Shown: positions 8,927 through 16,710 of the stretch, in pieces
Position numbering within the stretch: the first letter of the stretch is position 1
How the letters are laid out: each line of letters begins with the position of its first letter
Source: JBGSPQ01 sp964346765
Lineage (GTDB): Bacteria; Patescibacteriota; Gracilibacteria; UBA1369
DNA length: 64,000 bases
Assembly (NCBI GenBank): GCA_964346765.1
Contig: CAYFWB010000002.1
Location: 1-64,000 of the forward strand
Direction of reading: 5' to 3'
Position numbers and translations under genes: made by a program
Notes under the pieces: generated by a model
The model's database searches: none
What the model saw: only the letters and a program-made list of their open reading frames with translations
Told to the model about the DNA's origin: nothing

Positions 8927-9595
8927 ATGAAAAAACAACAAGCGGCACCAAGGAAGAATTACGCCAAAGGAATAAGAACTTATTTTATCCTTTCGGCAGT
9001 GGTGCTAATCGCGGCGGGAGTTTACGGCTATTTCCAGTTTATCGAGTTAATGGCAGTGCAAAGCGCCATCGCAAACGGAAAAACAACTCTCGCAGAACTG
9101 CAGGCCGCGGAAAGTCAAAACGCGGAAATCTACTCCAGTCAAAAAAATAATTACGATGAACAGTTCAGTACTATTAAAGAGTCGATTAATGAAGTTTTTC
9201 CGTCTGAAGAAGATTATACGGATTTAACCAGAAAGCTGGACGAATTTATGGCGGAAAACAATAATACAACGTTGAATCCGATTTTTATGTCGGATCTGAA
9301 ATTCAGCCAGCCCAGAATCGACCAGGAAAACGGCTACGCGACTTTACCTTTTTCTCTTTCTTTAAGCACGACCAGAGAAAATCTTGAAAAGTTCCTGGCT
9401 TTTATTGAAAGCTCCGGTTCGCTGGAAAACAGAATCAGACTGATGGAGGTTAAGTCAATTTCTTTGAATTTCCCCAACCGGGAGATCACTCCTTTTGGGG
9501 GAACCGAGGATATTACGGAAATCCCCACAATGAACGTTTCAGTAAATTTAAACGCATATTTCCAGGCTCCGCCGGATACACCTGATGCTAATTAA
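8927..9595 (+). CDS. PilO-like pilus assembly protein
   Basis: A 222-residue bitopic protein with a short positive N-terminus, one transmembrane helix (about 19-42), a helical coiled stretch (45-110) and a C-terminal alpha/beta domain (about 115-215). Size, topology and position between a PilN-like gene and pilB match PilO, which forms the inner-membrane alignment complex with PilN. Sequence identity within this family is always low, so the assignment rests on architecture and context. It starts 14 bases after the upstream stop and ends 2 bases before pilB. Confidence 0.65.
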   Translation: MKKQQAAPRKNYAKGIRTYFILSAVVLIAAGVYGYFQFIELMAVQSAIANGKTTLAELQAAESQNAEIYSSQKNNYDEQFSTIKESINEVFPSEEDYTDLTRKLDEFMAENNNTTLNPIFMSDLKFSQPRIDQENGYATLPFSLSLSTTRENLEKFLAFIESSGSLENRIRLMEVKSISLNFPNREITPFGGTEDITEIPTMNVSVNLNAYFQAPPDTPDAN

Positions 9596-9597
9596 TA

Positions 9598-11328
9598 ATG
9601 GAACAAAACGAACAATTACAACAATTACAGGATGCCATTCTGCAGGGGAACATTCCGCAGATGGTGCTTAGTATCATAAGTCTGGCGCTTAATTCGCGTG
9701 CTTCAGATATACATATAGAGCCCGAAGAAAACACTATAAGGATCCGCTACAGAGTTGACGGTGTTTTAAGACAGATCGTGGAATATCCGCATAATATTCA
9801 TCCGGCTGTTGTTTCAAGAATCAAAATCATGTCCAATCTGAAAATTGATGAACAACGTATTCCGCAGGATGGAAGAGCCACGGTGACAACAAAAGATAAC
9901 AGAGAAATGGATCTTCGTGTTTCCACTTTGCCAACGGTGCGCGGTGAAAAAGTGGTAATGCGTATTCAGGATAAATCCAGAGAGATACCTGATCTACGGG
10001 AACTTGGCCTGCAGGGAAGCGCGCTTAAGTCTTTTGAAGACGCTCTAAGTCTGCCAAACGGGATTTTGCTGACTACCGGCCCTACCGGTTCCGGTAAAAC
10101 AACAACCATGTACTCGGCTTTGACCAGACTTAATAAAATAGATGTTAATATTTTAACTATTGAAGATCCGGTGGAAATTCAAATGGACGGGCTTAATCAG
10201 AGTCAGGTGCACGCGGATATTGATTATAACTTCGCGAACGGACTGAGAACTTCACTGCGTCAGGATCCGGATATTATAATGGTGGGAGAAATTCGTGACA
10301 GAGAAACGATTAACGTTGCCATTGAAGCTTCGTTGACGGGTCATCTTGTCCTTTCGACTATTCACACTAACAGCGCGATTGAAACTATTACGCGTATTTT
10401 GAACATGGAGGTTCCACCGTTTTTGCTAGCTTCTTCTGTTGAGCTTATTATCGCGCAGAGGTTGGTGAGAAAGCTTTGTGACAAGTGCAAGGCGAAGGTG
10501 GAACCGGATCCGGAGATTCTGAAACTTGTTAAAAAAGCGGTGGGTAAAATTCATTCCCAGGATGAAATTGATCCGGAAAAACTTAAAGAAATGGAATTTT
10601 ACGGACCCGTGGGATGCCCGGAATGCGATAATGTGGGTTATAAAGGTCGTCTTGGTCTGTTTGAGATTATGCGCATGAATAATGAAATTCGCAGACTTAT
10701 CTTAACCGAAGCTTCGATTCTGGAGATTGAAGAAGCGGCAATGAAATCGGGAATGGTTACTCTTGAACAGATCGGCATTATTAAAGCTTTAAAAGGAGAA
10801 ACCAGCCTGGATGAGGTTTACCGCGTGGCGAAAAAAATGGAAACATCTATTACGAATAAATCTTCGGGCGCCTATGTTGAAGAGGTTGATGAAGATCGTG
10901 AGCAGGTGATAAAGGCAAAATCTCAAGGGGTTACAGAAAAGCCGAAACCGGCTAATGAACCAACCCAGAAAGCTCCCGTGGTCAAGTCTGTGCAAAAGGA
11001 AAACATGCCGGTTGAAAAACAAAATGCGATTGCTACCGGTGTTGACAAGCCCACAGAGAAAATGGCTACGGCACCCACTCCTGCGCCCTCTCAGACGGTT
11101 GAAAAACAAACACCGGCGCAGTCTGCCAAACCTGCACAGGCTCCGACGCCCTCTCCCACTCCACAAGTAAATCAAGCTCCGCAGTCAGGACAGAACTCGG
11201 TTGCTAATCAACAGGAATCCACATCTACTCCGGCACCGGCGCCAACGCCAAAACCGACACCGAATTCAACCATGCCTCCTCCATCTGAAGGGGAAAAGTC
11301 ATTTAACATCGAAAACCCTAATACCTAA
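9598..11328 (+). CDS. pilB: Type IV pilus extension ATPase PilB (GspE family)
   Basis: A hexameric ATPase that drives pilus extension. Visible motifs: ASDIHIEP in the N2 domain (about 35-42), Walker A GPTGSGKTTT (161-170), Walker B IIMVGEIRDRET and the His box STIHTNSAIETI. A tetracysteine zinc site (CDKCK and, about 50 residues on, CPEC) is typical of PilB/GspE rather than PilT. The protein starts almost directly at the N2 domain, so the N-terminal MshEN (c-di-GMP-binding) domain found in many PilB proteins is missing. The last 170 residues or so are a Pro/Thr/Gln-rich, probably disordered tail, also unusual. It starts 2 bases after the PilO-like stop and ends 2 bases before pilC. Confidence 0.93.
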   Translation: MEQNEQLQQLQDAILQGNIPQMVLSIISLALNSRASDIHIEPEENTIRIRYRVDGVLRQIVEYPHNIHPAVVSRIKIMSNLKIDEQRIPQDGRATVTTKDNREMDLRVSTLPTVRGEKVVMRIQDKSREIPDLRELGLQGSALKSFEDALSLPNGILLTTGPTGSGKTTTMYSALTRLNKIDVNILTIEDPVEIQMDGLNQSQVHADIDYNFANGLRTSLRQDPDIIMVGEIRDRETINVAIEASLTGHLVLSTIHTNSAIETITRILNMEVPPFLLASSVELIIAQRLVRKLCDKCKAKVEPDPEILKLVKKAVGKIHSQDEIDPEKLKEMEFYGPVGCPECDNVGYKGRLGLFEIMRMNNEIRRLILTEASILEIEEAAMKSGMVTLEQIGIIKALKGETSLDEVYRVAKKMETSITNKSSGAYVEEVDEDREQVIKAKSQGVTEKPKPANEPTQKAPVVKSVQKENMPVEKQNAIATGVDKPTEKMATAPTPAPSQTVEKQTPAQSAKPAQAPTPSPTPQVNQAPQSGQNSVANQQESTSTPAPAPTPKPTPNSTMPPPSEGEKSFNIENPNT

Positions 11329-11330
11329 CT

Positions 11331-12617
11331 ATGCCAGAAAAAAAAGCAAAAGGATTCGGATACGCGGAAAAAGACCAGGTCTTTGAAATCAACAAGCCCG
11401 GTAAAGCTCAGCCGAACGCGGGCAAAGGCAAACAGTTGGTTTTAAATATCGCGGAGGCGGCTGAAAACGCCGGCAAAATACTCTTAAAACAAAGGGTCAG
11501 TACAATTAAATACACAGGAAACCCCTTAATTGACACATTTAAACGGGTTAATGAATTTTTGATTGATCACACAAAAATCAAGATTAAAGATAAGGCGGTG
11601 TTTTTTAGATTGCTGGCTGTGATGCTTAACGCGGGTTTGCCACTGATTAAGTCATTACGTACTCTCGGTATTCAATCGGAAAAAAATCCGCGACTTTCAA
11701 AAATTCTATTTTCATGCGCAACATCAATTGAAGGTGGTAAGAGCCTTTCGGAAGCAATGAATAACTTCCCGGACGTATTTGGTGACGCTGAAATCGGTAT
11801 GGTTAAAGCGGGTGAAGCATCCGGTCAGCTAAATAAAACTTTAAAATCTATAGCTTCAGAAGAAGAGAAAACAGCAAGTATTACGGGAAAAGTAAAGGGA
11901 GCGATGACTTATCCGATTGTTATTTTGACTTTACTTCTGGCCGCGATTACGTTGATGATGATTTTGGTGGTTCCGCAGTTGACCAGGTTGTTTACACAAT
12001 CTGCAAGAGAATTACCTCTCCCGACGAGAGTTTTAATTGGTTTGAGCGATTTTGCCATTAATTATTGGCCGTTTATTATTGTTGGAATTATCATTTTAAT
12101 TTTTGGATTCGGTGCGTGGAGGAAAACCCGCGGTGGTAGATATATTCTGGATCTGATAAAAATTAACCTTCCTGTGTTTGGTCCGATTTTCAGAAAAACC
12201 GCGCTTTCCAAATTTGCCAGGGGCTTCGCCAATCTGATGGGTAGCGGTGTGCCGATTATCAAGTCTATCGAAATTGTTTCGCATTCAATAGGAAACGAAG
12301 TTTATAAAAGGAGGCTGGTTTTGACAGCGGAAGATATGCGGCGCGGTATTCCGATGGCTGAAAATATGTCCGAAAGCAAGTTGTTTCCCAAAATGCTGGT
12401 TAATATGATTGAAGTGGGTGAACAAACCGCACAGTTGGAAAATGTGATGGCGAAAGTAGCGGACTTTTATGATGAGGAGATTGATACTGTTGTAGCTTCT
12501 TTAACAAAAATTATGGAGCCGCTTATTCTGGTTATTATTGGTCTTGTTGTTGGTGGGCTTGTTGCTGCTATTATGCTTCCGATTATGCAGCTTACCGATA
12601 TTGCGGGTGGCGTATAG
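11331..12617 (+). CDS. pilC: Type IV pilus platform protein PilC (GspF family)
   Basis: The polytopic inner-membrane platform under the pilus ATPase, 428 residues, close to the usual 400. Two T2SSF domains are visible. The first has LAVMLNAGLPLIKSLRTL and GEASGQLNKTL (about 100-185). The second has FANLMGSGVPIIKSIEIV and MIEVGEQTAQLENVM (about 300-385). The membrane helices lie after each domain (about 198-218, 245-262 and a last one near 400-420). The first 75 residues form an extra basic cytoplasmic extension. Last gene of the pilN-to-pilC operon. The pilin downstream has its own promoter. Confidence 0.94.
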   Translation: MPEKKAKGFGYAEKDQVFEINKPGKAQPNAGKGKQLVLNIAEAAENAGKILLKQRVSTIKYTGNPLIDTFKRVNEFLIDHTKIKIKDKAVFFRLLAVMLNAGLPLIKSLRTLGIQSEKNPRLSKILFSCATSIEGGKSLSEAMNNFPDVFGDAEIGMVKAGEASGQLNKTLKSIASEEEKTASITGKVKGAMTYPIVILTLLLAAITLMMILVVPQLTRLFTQSARELPLPTRVLIGLSDFAINYWPFIIVGIIILIFGFGAWRKTRGGRYILDLIKINLPVFGPIFRKTALSKFARGFANLMGSGVPIIKSIEIVSHSIGNEVYKRRLVLTAEDMRRGIPMAENMSESKLFPKMLVNMIEVGEQTAQLENVMAKVADFYDEEIDTVVASLTKIMEPLILVIIGLVVGGLVAAIMLPIMQLTDIAGGV

Positions 12618-12662
12618 GATTTGAAGAAATATTGTCTGTATGCGATTTTGTGCTATTAATAC

Positions 12663-12691
12663 TTGCGGTGGCTAATAGAAAAGGGTATAAT
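12663..12691 (+). promoter_or_regulatory. Promoter of the pilin gene
   Basis: TTGCGG (12663-12668), a 17-bp spacer and a perfect TATAAT (12686-12691). It lies between pilC and the pilin gene, allowing pilin expression at a higher level than the assembly genes. Confidence 0.75.
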
Positions 12692-12742
12692 ATACTGATG
12701 TTAAATATAAACATTTTATTAATCTTAACCATAAAATAAATT

Positions 12743-13234
12743 ATGAATAAAATGGTTGCAAAAAAGGGTTTCACCCTTATAGAGCTTTTGATCGTTATCA
12801 CGATCATCGGTATTTTGGCAGCAGCGCTTCTGCCTTCAATCCTGGGCGCCCCGGTTAAAGCCAGAGATGCCGCAAGAAAGGCGGATATGAACACAATGGT
12901 CACTGCTATTGAGGCCTATGCGGCTGGCGGTGGTTCCTATCCGAGTACTGCTTCTTGTGTTGAAAACTTATCAGATGACATACTTGATTTAGTACCTGGT
13001 GGTGCTGTTCCAATTGATCCGCAGGGTGATTCGCGTACTTTCGGTTCAGAAACATGTGGTTATTATTATTGTCCTAGTGCTGATCCAGCGAGAAATTATG
13101 TCTTGATTGCTGAGTTGGAAGATTCTACTCAAGGAAATCTTGATTTTACAGCTGCTAATGTAGCAACAGAAGTTTGTGGGGCAACTGCTCCTACGCTAAC
13201 TGACTCTGGACAATATTTTGCTATTGTTCAGTAG
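12743..13234 (+). CDS. Type IV pilin (major or minor prepilin)
   Basis: A 163-residue prepilin. The leader MNKMVAKKG is followed by the class III cleavage motif G/FTLIELLIVITIIGIL, with Glu at mature position 5, then a hydrophobic helix and the conserved ARDAARKADMNTMVTAIEAY stretch. The rest is a small globular domain with four cysteines (CVENL, ETCGYYYC and VCGA), suggesting a disulfide-stabilised head. Prepilin peptidase (PilD) must act on it, but its gene is not in the window. It has its own promoter and a strong terminator, as expected for an abundant structural subunit. Confidence 0.93.
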   Translation: MNKMVAKKGFTLIELLIVITIIGILAAALLPSILGAPVKARDAARKADMNTMVTAIEAYAAGGGSYPSTASCVENLSDDILDLVPGGAVPIDPQGDSRTFGSETCGYYYCPSADPARNYVLIAELEDSTQGNLDFTAANVATEVCGATAPTLTDSGQYFAIVQ

Positions 13235-13257
13235 AGTTCTATAATCAAACTGCTTTA

Positions 13258-13291
13258 GAAAAGGGCGGCGCGGATGCGCCGCCCTTTTTTT
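13258..13291 (+). terminator. Terminator of the pilin gene
   Basis: A GC-rich hairpin, AAAAGGGCGGCGC (13259-13271) with GCGCCGCCCTTTT (13276-13288) and a 4-base loop, running into seven T. It starts 24 bases after the pilin stop. Confidence 0.92.
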
Positions 13292-13419
13292 GATGTGTGT
13301 TTTTATTTGAAAAGTGCAGGTCTGCCCTAAGTGCTGATCTGCCCTATTAGTCCTTATGTGCGACATCTTGGGCTATGACTGGTAGAGTTTTTGGCAACTC
13401 CAGCTTTGAATTGGAAATC

Positions 13420-13448
13420 TTGACATAAAGGCTAAAAAGATCAATAAT
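13420..13448 (+). promoter_or_regulatory. Promoter of the 716-residue RelA/SpoT-like gene
   Basis: A perfect TTGACA (13420-13425), a 17-bp spacer and AATAAT (13443-13448), ending 22 bases before the start codon. The short leader has no Shine-Dalgarno sequence. Confidence 0.7.
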
Positions 13449-13470
13449 TGGCACCCATACATGTTTTGTT

Positions 13471-15621
13471 ATGCTTCCATATAATTTGATGCCTTCGGAA
13501 ATCGACTCTGATGGAAATCAGAAACACGATGTCCTGGATACCAGGACGGGTGAGGATATGTTCAGAGTAATGAAAGAGTTGATAGCGGAGGAAAAGGAAA
13601 AACACGGCGTAGCAAGGCTTAATTGGCGCCATGTTTTTAATCGTGTGCTTTTTAATTATTTTTATGAACTTGAGGAATATCAGGGCTATAGGGGCTTTTT
13701 GGATATTTTGACCCATGAAGAGGAAAAGCGGTTTGAAGACATTTTTTTAAGAGAGATGAATACTATTGCAATGAGAGACACGCTTTATGCTGATGTGGAG
13801 GATGGGATGAAACATGTTGTTGATTCAGCCGGTGAAGTGGATATCTGGACCGCGGGTGACAATGTGAATGAGCATCAGTTAGCCAAGTTGGTCAGTTCGG
13901 AAATTTTTATAATGATTCATGACGCGGTGGGCGAAGTGAATCTTCCCACCAGAACAAACGATGTTATTGATGATGAAAAATCTTCTAAAATTCCTGTTTT
14001 GCTTGACGCAATGGCGGCACATACGGGATCGAATAAGCTATTGATTACGGTTTATGATGATAAAGCGAGAGCGTTAAAAGCAGCGCAGGAAGATATCGAA
14101 CTTTGGAAATTGCGTAAAAAAGCCGAGGGAAAAGAGGTTGAGGTTGCTCCGATTTTAGTCCGAGCGAAAAGGGGCAGACATGGGCGGGAAGAATGGGATA
14201 AAACGGATGCTCCCGAACATGAATCGGTTGATACTTTGCATCAACTTGCCGCGGTTATTGAAAATCAGGGGTCACAACTTGGCATACCACGTAAACATAG
14301 AATAGCGCTTCTGGACTTTGATGGCGCGCTTTCGGACAATAGACTTTTAAGGCTTCGGCAGACCCATGTAATGTATACTAATATGATGAAGGCGCTCAGG
14401 CTGGCTGTCTGGAAATACCTGCAGATAAAGGAAAAACGGCGTGTAAAGAGTCGAAAAGAAATGAATGCTCTTATTAGAGCTAATCGTGATTTAGTCTGGG
14501 ATATTTATAATAGTGTAGTGAGGCCGCCCAATCATTTCCTGAATCGTATTATTGGTGAAATTGCTGTGCAGACGGGAAAAACTCTTGATCAGGACTGTAT
14601 TGAATCGCTTTATGAAATTGATAATTGTTTGCAAACAATGGATTTTAATAATCCCAAATTTACGGCCGATGATGTGAGGGCGGAATTTTTGAAATTGTCA
14701 GGTGAAATGCGCGAAAATAGTGATTTCTACAAGCTTAGCCGCCAGTATGATGGTCAAAATGCTTTTTTGGATAAGGAATTTTATGAATCGCTCAAGAAAT
14801 TTGCTCCCGCAAAAGAAGAAGATCCGCAAATATTAATGATGTTTTCGGATACGGAAAGGGAAAGGATTAATAGACTTGCCGAGAGTTTTGAACAACAATC
14901 CATATATAAACGAATAGCTCCTGATTATATTGAGAATCTGCGTTTCAGAAGCGGCGGGCTAAAAAAACGGACTTCTATTGTAAACAAAATAGTTAGAAAC
15001 ACTCTGGCTGGTCAGGCGGATCCTTTAGACAGGATTCATGACCTGGCCCGGGGTACTTTGACGGTGGATAGTTCAGGTTTTGAATCAGCATACACAGAAA
15101 TGGAGTCTGTTTTGGGACACCTTCTATGTTCCACTGTTAAACGGGACATGGTCGCTTTCCAAAATTACTTTCTTGAACCGTACAATAAGGGGGATGACGG
15201 CGGTCCGGGCAACCCGATTCAGGGCTTTAAAGTGGTGTTTAAACTGGATGATCAAGCTGTTTATGAACTTCAAATTCATACGCGCAGGGGGGATGCGGTG
15301 GGCAGGCTTAATCATGATACTTTTTTTAAAGAATTTGTGGATCTTTCGCCGGCGCAAAAGGATTATGTGCTTAAATTGAGCTGGGCCGCGCACATTATGG
15401 ATATGGAGGAGCATAGGTGTTTTGTGGAGCAAGAACGCGCAGAAACGGCAAGAATGGATGAGTTAATGGTGGGTCAGCAGGAAGAGGATGATTATGAGAT
15501 GGAAAAAGAGCGTGAGGAAGCGGAAAAGAGGGCGGAGGAAGAATTTTACGTGCGGAGCGGTGATTTTTATGGCGATGAGGGGTGGGATGATGAGGATAAT
15601 TCTGGATGGCTGAGCTATTGA
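13471..15621 (+). CDS. Large cytosolic protein with a divergent RelA/SpoT-like domain
   Basis: 716 residues, no signal or membrane segment. Residues about 485-650 follow the order of the RelA/SpoT nucleotidyltransferase fold: LRFRSGGLKKRTSIVNKI (compare the R-x-K-x-x-x-SI-x-x-K start), DLARGTLTV (compare DLIGxRIxV), PIQGFKVVF (compare GYxAxH) and ELQIHTRR (compare EVQIRT). The catalytic-loop His is not obvious, so activity is uncertain. A stretch near 195-300 has VYDDKARALKAAQ and LLDFDGALSDN, reminiscent of HAD-phosphatase motifs but in reversed order. The C-terminus is a highly acidic Glu-rich tail. It stands alone with its own promoter. The 851-residue gene at 49154 shares the same C-terminal pattern. 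Function unknown; (p)ppGpp-type chemistry is only a suggestion. Confidence 0.6.
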   Translation: MLPYNLMPSEIDSDGNQKHDVLDTRTGEDMFRVMKELIAEEKEKHGVARLNWRHVFNRVLFNYFYELEEYQGYRGFLDILTHEEEKRFEDIFLREMNTIAMRDTLYADVEDGMKHVVDSAGEVDIWTAGDNVNEHQLAKLVSSEIFIMIHDAVGEVNLPTRTNDVIDDEKSSKIPVLLDAMAAHTGSNKLLITVYDDKARALKAAQEDIELWKLRKKAEGKEVEVAPILVRAKRGRHGREEWDKTDAPEHESVDTLHQLAAVIENQGSQLGIPRKHRIALLDFDGALSDNRLLRLRQTHVMYTNMMKALRLAVWKYLQIKEKRRVKSRKEMNALIRANRDLVWDIYNSVVRPPNHFLNRIIGEIAVQTGKTLDQDCIESLYEIDNCLQTMDFNNPKFTADDVRAEFLKLSGEMRENSDFYKLSRQYDGQNAFLDKEFYESLKKFAPAKEEDPQILMMFSDTERERINRLAESFEQQSIYKRIAPDYIENLRFRSGGLKKRTSIVNKIVRNTLAGQADPLDRIHDLARGTLTVDSSGFESAYTEMESVLGHLLCSTVKRDMVAFQNYFLEPYNKGDDGGPGNPIQGFKVVFKLDDQAVYELQIHTRRGDAVGRLNHDTFFKEFVDLSPAQKDYVLKLSWAAHIMDMEEHRCFVEQERAETARMDELMVGQQEEDDYEMEKEREEAEKRAEEEFYVRSGDFYGDEGWDDEDNSGWLSY

Positions 15622-15652
15622 ATGCGCCGACTTAATCTTTTGCGAATGACCA

Positions 15653-16087
15653 TTACCATTTGAATTCGCCTGAGTAAGGCCATTTTTCGGGATTTTTTAC
15701 TAACTTTTTTTTGACCGGATTTTCAAAAATATACTGTTTGACTATGTGCAGGTGTCCGGTTTGAGTGATGTCTTTTCTTTTGTAAGGTCCGCCAAAAACA
15801 TGTCCGATTTTGTTGTATTTTTTATTGTAATAGTTGCAATATGAAAGCTGAATACCGCTCATGAACCTGGAAAGCTGTACGTTTGATTTAATATTTCCGA
15901 TAAGCAGGTGGAAATGGTTCGGCATGATGCAATATGCCTTTATGGTTATTTCGTACTTATGTTTAAACCTGCTGATCGATTCGATCATCTTTGCATAATC
16001 ACTTTTGCACAGGTAAATGCGTATTTTCCCGTTTGATCGATTATAAATATGGTAGTGATGCTTTGGATTTACGGGGTCGCGGTACAT
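15653..16087 (-). CDS. REP-associated tyrosine transposase (RAYT, Y1/HUH family)
   Basis: A 144-residue single-strand DNA transposase of the IS200-related RAYT group. The HUH metal site is NHFHLLI (His 58 and His 60). The catalytic Tyr lies in the helix YCNYYNKKYNKIGHVF (Tyr 83 or 86). The family ending GGPYKRKDI, then HIVKQYIFENPVKKKLV, is present. Members are known to cut and join palindromic REP sequences. A perfect 23-bp-arm palindrome lies 153 bp upstream (16240), and related GC-rich palindromes occur at 6619 and 48530. There is no second ORF or IS-type ends, so it is a domesticated or solitary transposase rather than a full insertion sequence. It is convergent with the 716-residue gene. 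Confidence 0.88.
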   Translation of the reverse strand: MYRDPVNPKHHYHIYNRSNGKIRIYLCKSDYAKMIESISRFKHKYEITIKAYCIMPNHFHLLIGNIKSNVQLSRFMSGIQLSYCNYYNKKYNKIGHVFGGPYKRKDITQTGHLHIVKQYIFENPVKKKLVKNPEKWPYSGEFKW

Positions 16088-16239
16088 ATATTGATGTTTT
16101 TTTATTTATCGGTGGCCGGTTTCAGCCGGCAGTGATTAGATTCTAGCTTGTGAGGATTAAGAAAAAGTAAATTTTGAGTAAATTTGCGGAATTTTGTTTT
16201 GTTTTTGCTTATTTTGGGTGATTATTGCCTTATATATAC

Positions 16240-16289
16240 CGTTCCCCCCACCCGAGCGATTAATTCTAATCGCTCGGGTGGGGGGAACG
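16240..16289. repeat. Perfect GC-rich palindrome (REP-like) beside the RAYT gene
   Basis: Two 23-bp arms (16240-16262 and 16267-16289) are exact inverted copies around a 4-base loop ATTC. Each arm contains GTTCCCCCCACCCGAGCG or its complement. A structure this strong upstream of a RAYT gene is what a REP or BIME element looks like. There is no T tract, so it is not a normal terminator. Confidence 0.85.
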
Positions 16290-16623
16290 ATTCGGGGGTA
16301 GGGAGTGGTGGTTATATAAAAACAGAAACTCCTTGACGTCAACTTACCCAATTTAAACTATCGATCCCAGGTAATGAGTGGTGGGGTTTTGAGGATAGAA
16401 GCGCTTTGCTGTCTAGTTGGGCTGGTGGGATGAGCGATTCTGGGGCGTTAGTTTTAGGCTTTTGTTAACAGTATGGTGGCAATAGCGGAAGTGGCTGAGT
16501 GAATATTGAGGGCGAAATATGGTTAAAAGTTGCTGTTTTGGAATATTACCGTAAAAGAGTCAAGCTAAAGTAGTGGTTTTGGTTATATTAAAGCCATTTT
16601 GTGTCCAAAAAAGGGCGGATTTT
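16290..16623. other. Intergenic stretch between the palindrome and the giant gene
   Basis: No gene is supported here. The plus strand is rich in G and T (many GGTGGGG- and GGGCTGGTGGG-like runs). A possible promoter is TTGACG (16333-16338) with TAACT-like TAAACT (16354-16359) at a short 15-bp spacing; the TTGACGTCAA at 16333-16342 is itself a 10-bp palindrome. If used, it would give a long untranslated leader or a separate small RNA. I cannot decide between these. Confidence 0.3.
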
Positions 16624-16632
16624 TGCTATAAT
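16624..16632 (+). promoter_or_regulatory. Extended -10 promoter of the giant surface-protein gene
   Basis: TGC-TATAAT (16624-16632) is a perfect extended -10, 75 bp before the giant gene. No good -35 box lies at 16-18 bp, which is tolerated with an extended -10. Confidence 0.6.
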
Positions 16633-16677
16633 ATTATATTAAAAAGAAAGGGCGAAAAAAGACGAGATAAATAAAAT

Positions 16678-16710
16678 ATGAGTAGGGGGATAATGAGTAA
16701 AAAAAAATGA
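16678..16710 (+). CDS. Ten-codon upstream reading frame overlapping the giant gene start
   Basis: ATG 16678 opens a frame encoding MSRGIMSKKK that ends at TGA 16708-16710. The TGA overlaps the ATG of the giant gene (ATGA at 16707-16710). The last codons are in a run of nine A (16699-16707). A second in-frame ATG at 16693 is preceded by AGGGGG, the only Shine-Dalgarno-like purine box here. Possible roles: translational coupling, or a -1 slip on the A run that joins the frame to the giant protein and gives a longer N-terminus. A homopolymer sequencing error could create the same picture. Confidence 0.4.
   Translation: MSRGIMSKKK

Noticed and set aside
16157..16351. Small minus-strand protein over the palindrome
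   Set aside because: It is made mostly of the inverted repeat and has no start signal.
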